A stretch of 64,000 nucleotides of DNA from Bacteroidales bacterium (GTDB lineage: Bacteria > Bacteroidota > Bacteroidia > Bacteroidales > F082). The notes beneath the pieces are model-generated. The model ran no database searches. It had not been told where the DNA came from and saw only the letters and a list, made by a program, of their open reading frames with translations. Positions within the stretch are counted from its first letter, which is position 1. Each line of letters starts with the position of its first letter. Position numbers and translations under genes: made by a program. Positions 1 to 8,660 of the stretch are shown here, in pieces. The DNA is taken from assembly GCA_019454985.1 (NCBI GenBank), contig JACFNF010000002.1, positions 106,896 to 170,895 on the forward strand, given 5' to 3'.

Positions 1-1289
1 CTGAGGGTAAAGATTGTACAAAAGAATGGTGTCTTTAACTCATTTATCTGTTGTGCAACATAAGGCAACAATATGCCGTCGTGAACCCCAAGCCGTCCGC
101 GCGGCATACTTGAAGGTAAATCTTTGCCCTCTACAATCACATCAATCTGGTTGTGAAGCAGAAAGGTGAGAATGTTGCCATAGTTGAGCTGACCGCCAAA
201 ATAAAAAGCCGAGCTGTAGCCTTCCGACTTGAGCTTCCGGGTCAACGATGGCAAGGCATTGTATTTTTCAGGATGATCAGCGATGTGGGTGATGGGTAGG
301 CCAGGAAGACCAGCGTAAAGCGAACCCATTGCCTGCTGCGAACGGTTGGCGCTGGCATAAAAACTGGTAAAAAGCAAACCGTCTTTTTCAAGTTCCTTGA
401 AGTTGGGTGTGATGCCAGGCTCGCCTCCCAGACTCTCGATGAGGTCGGCCGACCAGCTCTCGAGCAGCAAAACGACAATGTTGGGACGCTTGATTTTTAG
501 GATGTTCAGCGTTGAATCTTTTTCCACCTGATGCAGCTTTTGCACGATGTTCCGCGCTTCGGAATCGTTCATTGTGGCAAAAATATTCTCCCCGTTCAAT
601 TGATGGGCGCTGAGCAGGCTAAACCCGATATTGTAAAACGAGTTCACCGAAGCAGCGTTCAGGATGGAGTGTTGGCTGAACGAAGCCGAACTAATGCTTA
701 CCGGAATGGCTGCCCAACCGCCTCGGGCGCCTAAAAAAATCAGTGGTAGCAACCACAAGGACGATATTGTTGCACGAACGTTGAGCGGGGGAGGGCTGTC
801 GGCATAACGACCAGCTAGACGACGATAGAGCCACACGCCTCCAAAGGAGAGCCCAAGCCAGATGAGAATGAGCGAGGTGAACTGCAAACCGGATACAGTC
901 TGAAATATTTCAAGCGGATGCGAGAGGTGTGATAAGACTTTGGCCGTCAACTTTGATTTCCATTCGGCATAAAGCCCTAACTCGGCGCCGACAATGAGTG
1001 CAAAAAGAAAAATCAACAGGTATTGAAAAAAGTGGTGAAGCTTGCGCAAAATTTTCTGCGAAAAAATGGCAGATAAAAGAAGTAATAGAAAAGAAGGCAA
1101 GATGACGTAGGATGCTGTGGCAAAGTCAAGCTTCAATGCCGCCACGAAAGAATACAAGGATTCCTTAACAGGAATTTCCTCAATACGAAGGAGTTGGATG
1201 TGATAAAGTATAAATACAGCCCGCAGGCAAAAAAAATAAACCATCCAAAACAGATAGAGGCGTAAGAGGATCAGGCTGAGCTTTTTCAT
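1..1289 (-). CDS. LTA-synthase-like membrane sulfatase (alkaline phosphatase superfamily), C-terminus cut by window edge
   Basis: The frame starts at ATG 1289 and stays open to the window edge, so the C-terminus is missing. The first ~200 residues are hydrophobic, with several membrane segments starting at MKKLSLILLRLYLFWMVYFF. An extracytoplasmic domain follows and opens with RPNIVVLLLESWSADLIES, the typical first metal-binding strand (Glu) of LtaS/phosphoglycerol-transferase-like sulfatases. The nucleophile position appears to be Ser in FYASANRSQQAMGSLYAG, where LtaS has Thr. A later GYSSAFYFGGQLNYGN segment is also family-typical. Members transfer or hydrolyse phospho-headgroups outside the cytoplasmic membrane. 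Bacteroidota make no classical LTA, so the substrate is unknown. The gene is divergent from yggS, and a TAnnTTTG box ends only 4 nt before this ATG. Confidence 0.85.
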   Translation of the reverse strand, partial: MKKLSLILLRLYLFWMVYFFCLRAVFILYHIQLLRIEEIPVKESLYSFVAALKLDFATASYVILPSFLLLLLSAIFSQKILRKLHHFFQYLLIFLFALIVGAELGLYAEWKSKLTAKVLSHLSHPLEIFQTVSGLQFTSLILIWLGLSFGGVWLYRRLAGRYADSPPPLNVRATISSLWLLPLIFLGARGGWAAIPVSISSASFSQHSILNAASVNSFYNIGFSLLSAHQLNGENIFATMNDSEARNIVQKLHQVEKDSTLNILKIKRPNIVVLLLESWSADLIESLGGEPGITPNFKELEKDGLLFTSFYASANRSQQAMGSLYAGLPGLPITHIADHPEKYNALPSLTRKLKSEGYSSAFYFGGQLNYGNILTFLLHNQIDVIVEGKDLPSSMPRGRLGVHDGILLPYVAQQINELKTPFFCTIFTL

Positions 1290-1293
1290 ATGG

Positions 1294-1301
1294 CAAAAAT
1301 A
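1294..1301 (-). promoter_or_regulatory. TAnnTTTG -7 box upstream of the LTA-synthase-like gene
   Basis: Read on the minus strand this is TATTTTTG, matching the Bacteroidota primary-sigma -7 consensus TAnnTTTG. No TTG lies at a normal -33 distance. The box ends 4 nt before the ATG, which would put the transcription start at or next to the start codon. Confidence 0.35.
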
Positions 1302-1406
1302 GCGGTTTCAAACATATGCTGCCCTTTGGTATGTCTATCCCCGCTTCAAATTTCCCAGGTTATCATCATGAACTGTCGTCCAGAAGCCGACTAAGTCTTT
1401 TTAACG

Positions 1407-1414
1407 TAAATTTG
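1407..1414 (+). promoter_or_regulatory. TAnnTTTG -7 box of the yggS unit
   Basis: TAAATTTG lies 32 nt before the yggS ATG and matches the Bacteroidota -7 element. No clear -33 TTG is present. Confidence 0.4.
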
Positions 1415-1446
1415 CATTTTTTGATGGCTTTTCAAATCGTACGAAC

Positions 1447-2121
1447 ATGTCAGTAAGCGAAAATTTACAGGCCCTCAGGGCAAGCCTGAAACCGGGTGTC
1501 AGATTGGTTGCCGTGTCCAAAACCATGCCTGTTAGTGTGTTGCGCGAAGCTTATGATGCAGGCCAACGGCATTTTGGTGAAAATAAAGTACAGGAAATCA
1601 CCCTTAAACAGCCCGAAATGCCTCAGGATGTACTCTGGCACTTCATCGGTCATTTGCAAACCAATAAGGTGAAGTATATTGCTCCTTTTGTACATCTGAT
1701 CGAATCGGTTGACAGCCTCAAACTCCTGAAAGAGATTGATAAACAAGGCGCCCGAAATCAGCGTGTCATCAACTGCCTGTTACAGTTTTACATTGCCGAT
1801 GAGGAAACCAAATTTGGCCTCGACCGCAGCGAAGCTCAGAGTCTGATGGAAGCTATGCAGTCCGAAAAATTAAACCATGTTGCCATTCTCGGTGTGATGG
1901 GAATGGCCTCGTTCACTGACGATCAAGCTCAGATTCGTAATGAATTCAAGCAGTTGAAAGGCCATTTCGACTGGCTGAAGAATGAATGGTTTGCTACCGA
2001 TGAACGTTTCTGTGAGATTTCGATGGGAATGTCGGGCGATTATCAGATTGCCATGGAAGAAGGCTCAACCAATGTGCGGATTGGAACCGGCATTTTTGGT
2101 GTAAGGGTTTACAATAAATAG
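1447..2121 (+). CDS. yggS: YggS/PLPBP family pyridoxal phosphate homeostasis protein
   Basis: A 224-residue, single-domain, alanine-racemase-N-type TIM barrel, the usual length for the family. Motifs in order are the PLP lysine in VAVSKTMP (~residue 25), HFGENKVQE, WHFIGHLQTNKVK, and the phosphate-binding C-terminal block SMGMSGDYQIAMEEGSTNVR followed by IGTGIFG. Members bind PLP without known catalysis and buffer free PLP in the cytoplasm, affecting amino-acid and 2-oxoacid pools. The DUF3108 gene follows after 30 nt on the same strand, so the two are probably co-transcribed. Confidence 0.95.
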   Translation: MSVSENLQALRASLKPGVRLVAVSKTMPVSVLREAYDAGQRHFGENKVQEITLKQPEMPQDVLWHFIGHLQTNKVKYIAPFVHLIESVDSLKLLKEIDKQGARNQRVINCLLQFYIADEETKFGLDRSEAQSLMEAMQSEKLNHVAILGVMGMASFTDDQAQIRNEFKQLKGHFDWLKNEWFATDERFCEISMGMSGDYQIAMEEGSTNVRIGTGIFGVRVYNK

Positions 2122-2151
2122 AACTGTTCCAAAGCATTAACGCCAGCAAAA

Positions 2152-2982
2152 TTGAGAATCCGGAAGTTAAGTATCCTGTGTTTTGCACTTTGCCTGACGG
2201 ATTTTAGCTGTTATGAAGGCCATGCACAGGTCGGAAATCTTGCTTTCGGAAACGACGAAACCCTCAATTATATAGTGAGTTACCATTGGGGACTTCTTTG
2301 GTTAGATGCCGGAGAAGTTCAGTTTCGTGCTAATCGCCAAAAAGATGACCCTGATCAGGGCTGGCTCTTCCAAAGCACCGGAAATTCAATGCGGCATTGG
2401 GACTGGCTTTTCAGAGTGCGCGACACTTTTGAGGTACGGACGGCAACCAATCCTTTTGAACCATTGTTTTTTTACCGCCAGACTTACGAAGGTCGCCATC
2501 AGACCTTTAATAACATTCGTTTTGACTGGACAAAAAGAAAAGCCCGATTCATTGCCTCCGAAACCGGAAAACCCGATACAGATACTTTGATTTCCTTGTC
2601 TGGAAATGTAACTGATGTCCTTACAGCTACTTACTTTACCCGGAGTATGGATTTCGATCACATGAAACCTGATCTGGGGTTCGATTTAAAAATTCTGATG
2701 GATAGCCAGATAGTAACTATGCCCATTCGCTATCTTGGGAAAGAAACTATCACCACACCATCAGGGCTAAGCTTTAATTGTATTGGGTTTTATACCACTC
2801 TTGAAGAAAGCTCATTATTTGAAACGGATGAGAAAATCAAGGTCTGGATAACCGATGATGCCAATAAAATACCGGTACTTATCGAAGCTAAAATTAAAAT
2901 AGGGATGGTGAAAGTTTATCTGAATTCATTCGAAAACCTTGCTCACCCTTTGGATTCATTCCTCCCGATTAGAAAAAACTAA
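2152..2982 (+). CDS. DUF3108 domain secreted/periplasmic protein
   Basis: 276 residues from a TTG start at 2152. No ATG gives a better N-terminus: the residues after TTG (MRIRKLSILCFALCL) form a basic-plus-hydrophobic signal peptide with likely cleavage after GHA. The mature part begins with an LNYIVSYHWGLLWLDAGEV segment, typical of DUF3108 proteins of Bacteroidota and Proteobacteria, which are predicted to be beta-rich periplasmic proteins of unknown function. Later landmarks are RDTFEVRT, RYLGKE and KVWITDDANKIPVLIEAKIK near the C-terminus. It follows yggS by 30 nt. A short hairpin with a T-run lies immediately downstream. No function is assigned. Confidence 0.8.
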   Translation: MRIRKLSILCFALCLTDFSCYEGHAQVGNLAFGNDETLNYIVSYHWGLLWLDAGEVQFRANRQKDDPDQGWLFQSTGNSMRHWDWLFRVRDTFEVRTATNPFEPLFFYRQTYEGRHQTFNNIRFDWTKRKARFIASETGKPDTDTLISLSGNVTDVLTATYFTRSMDFDHMKPDLGFDLKILMDSQIVTMPIRYLGKETITTPSGLSFNCIGFYTTLEESSLFETDEKIKVWITDDANKIPVLIEAKIKIGMVKVYLNSFENLAHPLDSFLPIRKN

Positions 2983-2994
2983 ACCGTTGTCTCG

Positions 2995-3017
2995 GTTGAT
3001 GATCAATCAACTTTTTT
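2995..3017 (+). terminator. Short hairpin plus T-run after the DUF3108 gene
   Basis: GTTGAT (2995-3000) and ATCAAC (3006-3011) pair around a 5-nt loop and are followed by six T. This is a weak intrinsic terminator for the plus strand. The same bases encode the last residues and stop region of the convergent GIN-domain gene. Confidence 0.4.
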
Positions 3018-3737
3018 CACGGATGATGCACCGCTTGTGTCAACCGTAATTCTGGGGTCTCCTTTGTATCTTGCTTTAGAGGCACCACTGGCATCCACTT
3101 TCAGGTTTTGAGTAACCCAAACTTCGGCCGAACTTGCTCCGCTAAGATCCAAATTCATGTTTTCAACCTGAAAATCAACCATTTTAACGTTTGATGCTCC
3201 CGAACATTCGAGATCGGCTTTGTTGGCGCTCCCCTTCAGATTCATCAACGAGGCGCCGCTCACATCGGCCTTCAAAGCATCAATACGGGTTTCCATCTCA
3301 ATGGCAGAGGCTCCGCTGAGGTCGAGCAGGAGTCGGTCGAAGTCTAAAAGCTCCGGTGAGTGAAGTTTCACGGCTCCGCTCAACTCAATTTCACTGAGGT
3401 TGACAAAGGTGATGTAGGCTTTCATCGGGCTACGCGGACTGACGCTGCCTTTCACATATATATTCAGTTTTTTACCTTCAACTTTGGTGATAATGGTTCT
3501 CATCAGATTGTCGTCGGCTTCAATCACCACTTCAGGCTGGCTGCCATGAGTCAGAATCACTTCGAAACCGGCGCTTACGTCCAAACGACTGAAATTGCCA
3601 ACTTCGCGCTTCTCGGTGGCTTTCACTCCGTTGCCCCTGATTCCGAACGGCTCGGCATACATACACGAGGTGCATAACTGAAAGATAATGAGGATGAAAG
3701 TAATTTTTTGCAAGAGCAGAAGATTTTTTGTTTTCAT
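3003..3737 (-). CDS. GIN-domain (DUF2807) exported protein with beta-helix-like SGAS repeats
   Basis: 244 residues with an N-terminal signal sequence (MKTKNLLLLQKITFILIIFQ). The following LCTSC could be an atypical lipobox, so it may be a lipoprotein. The body matches the 'head GIN' DUF2807 family: FSRLDVSAGFEVILTHG at ~50-65, IEADDNLM, then a regular series of ~20-residue rungs each carrying SGA or SGAS (about seven from ~residue 117 to the end). This periodicity implies a right-handed beta-helix. The family is common in Bacteroidota and was once called a putative auto-transporter adhesin; its real role is unknown. The gene is convergent with DUF3108 and has no obvious partner. Confidence 0.85.
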   Translation of the reverse strand: MKTKNLLLLQKITFILIIFQLCTSCMYAEPFGIRGNGVKATEKREVGNFSRLDVSAGFEVILTHGSQPEVVIEADDNLMRTIITKVEGKKLNIYVKGSVSPRSPMKAYITFVNLSEIELSGAVKLHSPELLDFDRLLLDLSGASAIEMETRIDALKADVSGASLMNLKGSANKADLECSGASNVKMVDFQVENMNLDLSGASSAEVWVTQNLKVDASGASKARYKGDPRITVDTSGASSVKKVD

Positions 3738-3845
3738 AAGAGATGAGGTTTGATTTGAATTTATTTATGACGGATGGATGACAAAAAGGTTACAGCATGA
3801 ATTGAAAACGGCCGAAAAACCTTCCTCACCTTGGCCGATTTTAGC

Positions 3846-3853
3846 TACTTTTG
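3846..3853 (+). promoter_or_regulatory. TAnnTTTG -7 box before the EamA gene
   Basis: TACTTTTG lies 17 nt before ATG 3871, consistent with a short A/T-poor leader. It supports choosing ATG 3871 over the upstream in-frame ATG at 3778, which would start before the promoter. Confidence 0.45.
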
Positions 3854-3870
3854 CGCGCCATTCCGCATCA

Positions 3871-4791
3871 ATGCTCAAGAATACAAAAAATATCCCACAT
3901 CTGGCTGCTCTGGCAGCCATGACGATATGGGGGCTCTCGTTTATCTGGACCAAACAACTGCTCGATCATCTTGATCCCGCGTCAATACTGATGTTCAGGC
4001 TGTTGATTTCGGCAGTTTTCCTGTTTCTGATTCTTTTTTTCATGCGAAGCTTTCAGCCTGTCAGGCGAAGCGATATCCCTCTGTTTCTGTTGGCTGCGTT
4101 TTTTGAACCATTTCTTTATTTTATGGGAGAAAGTCATGGACTGCGGTTGGTTTCGGCCACCGTTACTTCGGTGATCATTTCCACCATTCCGGTTTTTACT
4201 GCCATATTCGCCGGAATATTCCTGAAAGAGCATCTGAGTAAACTCAACCTTTTTGGGCTGGTATTTTCTTTTGCAGGAATTTTAATCATCCTCGTTGACA
4301 AGGAGTTCAATTTCTCGGCTGACCCGAAAGGGGTTCTTTTCCTGTTTGGAGCAGTAGCATCGGCAGTGCTTTATGGAATGATACTGAAAAAGCTGACTTT
4401 GTCCTACCATGCCCTAACCATCGTCTGGGTGCAAAACCTGATCGGTATTTTTTACTTTTTGCCTGTTGCACTCATCGCCGAAAGAGAGAGCCTGATGGCT
4501 TTTGACTATGCGCCAAAATTACTTTTTCCGTTAGTGATGCTGGGACTTTTGGGAAGCTCCTTTGCCTTCGTGTTTTTTGCAGTGGCAGTTAAAAATCTGG
4601 GAGTCTCAAAAGCAAATGTCTATACCAATCTTATTCCCGTTTTTACTGCCATTTTTAGTATTATTTTGCTCGGCGATATGCCCGTTGTACGCCAGTTGCT
4701 GGGGATGGTGGTCGTAATTACCGGTGTGGCAATGTCGCAGATTACAAAAGAAAAGGCTGTTGAGGCTTTTGAACATCAATCGGGAGCCTGA
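3871..4791 (+). CDS. EamA/DMT-family membrane transporter
   Basis: 306 residues from ATG 3871. An in-frame ATG at 3778 would add 31 polar residues that do not belong to the fold and would lie upstream of the -7 box. The protein is very hydrophobic, with about ten membrane segments in two EamA repeats. The first begins HLAALAAMTIWGLSFIWTKQ, the classic DMT start. The second starts around GVLFLFGAVASAVLYGMILK and ends with LLGMVVVITGVAMSQ. Members export metabolites or amino acids; the substrate cannot be deduced. The saccharopine-dehydrogenase-like gene follows 50 nt later with its own promoter. Confidence 0.88.
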   Translation: MLKNTKNIPHLAALAAMTIWGLSFIWTKQLLDHLDPASILMFRLLISAVFLFLILFFMRSFQPVRRSDIPLFLLAAFFEPFLYFMGESHGLRLVSATVTSVIISTIPVFTAIFAGIFLKEHLSKLNLFGLVFSFAGILIILVDKEFNFSADPKGVLFLFGAVASAVLYGMILKKLTLSYHALTIVWVQNLIGIFYFLPVALIAERESLMAFDYAPKLLFPLVMLGLLGSSFAFVFFAVAVKNLGVSKANVYTNLIPVFTAIFSIILLGDMPVVRQLLGMVVVITGVAMSQITKEKAVEAFEHQSGA

Positions 4792-4793
4792 GT

Positions 4794-4826
4794 TTTGAGC
4801 CGCTTAACCCGAAAAAAATACCTTTG
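4794..4826 (+). promoter_or_regulatory. Bacteroidota-type promoter (TTTG / TACCTTTG) of the saccharopine-dehydrogenase-like gene
   Basis: The -33 TTTG (4794-4797) and the -7 TACCTTTG (4819-4826) are separated by 21 nt, close to the consensus spacing of Bacteroidota primary-sigma promoters. The ATG follows 15 nt after the -7 box. Confidence 0.6.
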
Positions 4827-4841
4827 TAAAAATTTTAACCG

Positions 4842-6005
4842 ATGTCATCCAAAGTGCTGATTCTTGGCGCCGGGCTCATTGGCCGGCCAATGGCGCTCGA
4901 CCTGCTTGGGCAGCGCGATTTTGAGGTGGGCATTGCCGACCTAAGTCTTTCTAAGCTCAAAACCTTCGATCAAACCAATGCAAAAACCTATTGTTGCAAC
5001 CTCCGCGACAAGAACTCATGGGCATATTTTGCCGAAGATTACGACTATTTTATCAATGCCGTGCCGGGCTTTATGGGCTACGAAACGCTGAAAACTTTGA
5101 TTTCGTTTGGCAAGCCAGTTGTAGATATCGCATTTTATCCTGAAGACCCGTTGGCTTTGCAGTCAATGGCAAAAGAAAGCGGTGCCGTGGTGGTCTGCGA
5201 TATGGGCGTGGCACCCGGCATGAGTCACCTGCTGAGCGGAAATGCGGCAGCCGAACTCGACCGCCTCCACAGACTTTTGATCTATGTGGGTGGATTGCCC
5301 GTCGAACGCAATTTGCCCTGGCAATACAAAGCTGTCTTTTCGCCTGATGATGTGATTGAGGAATATACACGACCCGCCCGCGTTGTTGAGAATGGGAAAA
5401 TTGTTCTGAAAGAAGCATTGTCCGACTCGGAATACATTGATATCAAGCCGATTGGAACTTTGGAAGCCTTCAACAGCGACGGCCTTCGTACCCTTGTCCA
5501 TACCCTGAAAGCTGATTTCATGGCTGAAAAGACTCTCCGTTATCCCGGTCATATTGATTTGATCAAGGCCTTGAAAATGAGTGGATTCTTTAGTATGAAT
5601 ACACTAAATGAAGAGTCTGAACCTTTCGTTCCGCTCGAACTCACCAAGGCGGTGCTTTTCGATCAATGGAGGCTGCATCCCGACGAGGCCGATCTGACGG
5701 TGATGCGCATCATCGCCGAAGGAGAGAAATCAGATGGCTCGCGGTGGCGCATTCAATACGATCTGTTTGATACGGCCGATCAAAGTGCGGGTATTCATTC
5801 CATGGCTCGTACCACCGGCTATGCCGCTACCTCGGCGCTTCGAATGCTGAAGGCAGGTTTGCTCACCCAGAGCGGAATTCATATGCCCGAAATCATCGGA
5901 CAGAATAATGAAATCGTAAAATTCATACTCAACGAACAACAGCTACGTGGAATTCACTATGAAAAATCCGTCGAACGGTTGATGCCGGAGACTTTTGACA
6001 AATAG
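4842..6005 (+). CDS. Saccharopine dehydrogenase family NAD(P)-dependent oxidoreductase
   Basis: 387 residues. The N-terminal Rossmann motif KVLILGAGLIGRPMALDL (residues 4-21) is followed by IADLS and by DYDYFINAVPGFMGYETLKT. VVCDMGVAPGMSHLLSG around residue 125 is the substrate-domain block shared by saccharopine dehydrogenase and lysine 6-dehydrogenase-like proteins. The C-terminal half carries the alpha/beta substrate domain (MARTTGYAATSALRMLKAG). The reaction is probably NAD(P)-dependent oxidation at an amino-acid carbon, but no lysine-pathway gene sits beside it. It has its own promoter, and the TrmH gene follows after 79 nt. Confidence 0.85.
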   Translation: MSSKVLILGAGLIGRPMALDLLGQRDFEVGIADLSLSKLKTFDQTNAKTYCCNLRDKNSWAYFAEDYDYFINAVPGFMGYETLKTLISFGKPVVDIAFYPEDPLALQSMAKESGAVVVCDMGVAPGMSHLLSGNAAAELDRLHRLLIYVGGLPVERNLPWQYKAVFSPDDVIEEYTRPARVVENGKIVLKEALSDSEYIDIKPIGTLEAFNSDGLRTLVHTLKADFMAEKTLRYPGHIDLIKALKMSGFFSMNTLNEESEPFVPLELTKAVLFDQWRLHPDEADLTVMRIIAEGEKSDGSRWRIQYDLFDTADQSAGIHSMARTTGYAATSALRMLKAGLLTQSGIHMPEIIGQNNEIVKFILNEQQLRGIHYEKSVERLMPETFDK

Positions 6006-6084
6006 TTCAGATTTTAACCAACGACAAAAATATTTTTATCATATTCTTTTATCTTTTGATTATCAGATAAATGTAGTTGAACAC

Positions 6085-6867
6085 ATGATTTCCAGCAAGG
6101 CTAATCCAAAAATAAAAAACCTCATCCGTTTGCAAAAGGCTGGCGAGCGGCGTAGTCAGAACAGGGTGTTGGTTGAAGGCAGACGAGAAATTGAGCGGGC
6201 GCTACTATCGGGATGGGAGGCCGACACCTTATTTTATTGTCCGGAAATTGCGCGTGAACAATGGCCTAGTTTGAGGCGACATATCAATCCGGCCTGTGTG
6301 CTGGAAGAGGTAGAACGCAAAGTGTTTGCCCACGTTGCCTATCGCGAAGGCAGCGATGGATTGCTGGCTGTGTTCGAGCCTCGTTACCTTCATTTAGACG
6401 AAATTCAACTTTCGTCCAACCCCTTGATTGTTGTGTTGGAAAGTGTGGAAAAACCGGGCAATCTGGGTGCCATTCTGCGTACAACCGATGCTGCCGGCGT
6501 GGATGCCGTGATCGTTTGCGACCCGGCCACCGACCTTTTCAACCCAAATACAATCCGTTCCAGTTTGGGATGTGTGTTTGGGCAACAATTAGTTGCAGCC
6601 GAAAGCCCGTCGGTCATTACCTGGCTCAGAAGTCGGGCCATCCGGATTTACTGTACGGCGCTCACGGCCAGCATCCCATACCTTGATGCCGATTTTCGTC
6701 AACCTTCGGCCATCGTGATGGGTGCCGAGGCTAGCGGGCTTTCAGAAATTTGGCTTCGGGCATCCGACCAAAACCTGCTCATTCCCATGCGGGGCGTTGC
6801 CGACTCGTTGAATGTTTCGGTCTCAACGGCCATAGTGGTGTTTGAGGCCCTGCGTCAAAGGCGTTAA
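6085..6867 (+). CDS. TrmH/SpoU-family RNA 2'-O-ribose methyltransferase
   Basis: 260 residues from ATG 6085. The frame is open further upstream to a TTG at 5995, but that overlaps the previous gene and adds residues unlike the family. An N-terminal substrate-binding domain (NLIRLQKAGERRSQNRVLVEG, ~10-30) precedes the SPOUT domain. The three knot motifs are VLESVEKPGNLGAILRTTDA, IVMGAEASGLSE and MRGVADSLNVSVSTAIVVFE. These bind AdoMet in the trefoil knot and methylate rRNA or tRNA; the target nucleotide cannot be inferred. TrkH lies 69 nt downstream. Confidence 0.92.
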   Translation: MISSKANPKIKNLIRLQKAGERRSQNRVLVEGRREIERALLSGWEADTLFYCPEIAREQWPSLRRHINPACVLEEVERKVFAHVAYREGSDGLLAVFEPRYLHLDEIQLSSNPLIVVLESVEKPGNLGAILRTTDAAGVDAVIVCDPATDLFNPNTIRSSLGCVFGQQLVAAESPSVITWLRSRAIRIYCTALTASIPYLDADFRQPSAIVMGAEASGLSEIWLRASDQNLLIPMRGVADSLNVSVSTAIVVFEALRQRR

Positions 6868-6924
6868 GAGAGCTCATCTTATCCAAAAAAGCATCCGAGG
6901 TGTAGCTTTTCTCATGCTACTTTC

Positions 6925-6932
6925 TACTTTTG
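6925..6932 (+). promoter_or_regulatory. TAnnTTTG -7 box abutting the trkH start
   Basis: TACTTTTG ends 4 nt before the GTG start of trkH. If used, transcription would begin at about the G of GTG, giving a leaderless or near-leaderless message. Confidence 0.35.
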
Positions 6933-6936
6933 CAGA

Positions 6937-8373
6937 GTGAAATTTGACAGTCTTATTTTTCTTTTGAGCAAACTCACGCTCATCATGGGGATAGCCTTGG
7001 CCGGTAACCTTGTCGTTGCGTTGTTTTTCGGCGAAGCTGTGCTGCCTTTCGTGTTGCCTGCTCTGCTAAATTTTACACTGTTTGCCGGTTTGACAAGGAC
7101 ATCCCAAAAAAAGCCGCCTTCTCAGTTTAAAAAAAAGGAGGCTATCCTTACCGTTAGCATTGCCTGGTTTTTTATGACTCTTGTCAGCGCCTTGCCTTAT
7201 GTGATTGGCGGTGCCATCCCTTCGTTTGTGGATGCCTGGTTTGAGTCGGTGAGCGGTTATACCACCACAGGATCAACCATTTTGGCCGAAATCGAATCTC
7301 TTCCGAAATCCATCCTTTTTTGGCGCGATCTCACCCACTGGATTGGCGGTATTGGCATCATCGTGTTGGTAATTGTCATTATGCCGGGCGCACAAATGAA
7401 TAACTACGCAGTGTTTTCGCTCGAATCCTCCATACGCGAAAAAATCCATCCCCGAATCCGTTCAGTCGGTTATCGTCTTTTGATAATCTATCTCGGACTC
7501 ACATTGCTACAAATTGGCCTGCTGCTTCTTGGCGGAATGAGTCTTTTCGAAAGCGTCTGTCATTCATTCGCAACCGTGGCCACAGGCGGTTTTTCGCCAA
7601 AAAATACCAGCGTCATTGGTTATTCGCCTTACATACAGTATGTTATTGCCGTTTTCATGCTGCTTGGAGCGACCAATTTCATTGTCCATTATTATTTGAT
7701 TCATAGTCGCTTTGAAAAGGTGCGGAACAACGATGAGCTTTGGTTTTTTTTGAAAGTGGTAATGGTTTCTACGCTTTTTATAACCCTTTTTCTCGTGCTG
7801 AAGACTGATCGTGATTTGGAAAAGTCGTTTCGCGATGCTTTTTTTCAGGTTTCCTCCATCATTTCCACCACAGGCTTTGCTTCGGATGATTATTTGTTGT
7901 GGCCACCGGCGGCCTCCGTAGTGATTTTTATTTTGCTGTTTACCGGCGGAAGTACCGGTTCTACCACCGGCGGTATCAAGATGGCCCGACATCTGCTGGC
8001 CAGCCGCAGCATTCGCTACTATTTCCGTTCACAATTGCATCCCAATGCCGTTTACTCATTGAAGCTCAACAACAAAACCCTGAGCCCTGCCGAAAGCAAT
8101 TCCGTTACGGCATTCATCTATTCTTATCTGGTCATTTTTGTGATTGGCAGCATCGCTCTCGTGTTGATAGGGTCAGATTTACTAACCGCTACAAGCAGCG
8201 TTGCTACAACACTCGGAGCCATTGGTCCGGGATTTGGAATGGTTGGGCCAGTGGCAAATTTTGCCCACCTTCCTGATGCCTCAAAAGTGATTTTGTCGCT
8301 TTGTATGCTACTTGGCCGACTTGAACTTTATTCCATTCTGCTTATCGTTACACCGGGGTTCTGGAAAAAATAA
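6937..8373 (+). CDS. trkH: TrkH-family potassium uptake channel subunit
   Basis: 478 residues. The GTG start at 6937 keeps the family N-terminus (LIFLLSKLTLIMGIALAGN); the next ATG (6985) would cut into the first helix. The protein is polytopic with four pore-loop repeats, each with a selectivity-filter Gly: SGYTTTGSTIL (P1), FATVATGGFSPKN (P2), SSIISTTGFASDD (P3) and TTLGAIGPGFGMVG (P4). Also seen is the WIGGIGIIVLVIVIMP segment. TrkH conducts K+ across the inner membrane when gated by the NAD/ATP-binding TrkA; no trkA is present in this window. Confidence 0.93.
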   Translation: MKFDSLIFLLSKLTLIMGIALAGNLVVALFFGEAVLPFVLPALLNFTLFAGLTRTSQKKPPSQFKKKEAILTVSIAWFFMTLVSALPYVIGGAIPSFVDAWFESVSGYTTTGSTILAEIESLPKSILFWRDLTHWIGGIGIIVLVIVIMPGAQMNNYAVFSLESSIREKIHPRIRSVGYRLLIIYLGLTLLQIGLLLLGGMSLFESVCHSFATVATGGFSPKNTSVIGYSPYIQYVIAVFMLLGATNFIVHYYLIHSRFEKVRNNDELWFFLKVVMVSTLFITLFLVLKTDRDLEKSFRDAFFQVSSIISTTGFASDDYLLWPPAASVVIFILLFTGGSTGSTTGGIKMARHLLASRSIRYYFRSQLHPNAVYSLKLNNKTLSPAESNSVTAFIYSYLVIFVIGSIALVLIGSDLLTATSSVATTLGAIGPGFGMVGPVANFAHLPDASKVILSLCMLLGRLELYSILLIVTPGFWKK

Positions 8374-8613
8374 ACTGCCTTCGTGCTGACTTATAAATGA
8401 AGCCAATATTTTGCGCTCCCTAAAATACAACATCCTTTTTGCGCCTATTTTGGGATTTTATGACCGAAATACGGATATTGTAAAAAAAAAGTTATCAACA
8501 ATGCAACCTTTTTACTAAAATGTAAATTAATGACAATCAGATAGATGTAATTGATTTGGGTTTTTCAACATTGCAGCATTGCCTAAATATGCATCATTGA
8601 ATGAGGTAATCTC

Positions 8614-8621
8614 TATATTTG
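8614..8621 (+). promoter_or_regulatory. TAnnTTTG -7 box before the FakA-FakB-like gene
   Basis: TATATTTG overlaps a potential TTG start at 8619. Used as a promoter, it would exclude that start and favour TTG 8661, about 35 nt downstream. Confidence 0.4.
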
Positions 8622-8660
8622 CGCGGGCTATTTGAAGAAGTTTTACTAAAAATTACTGCT

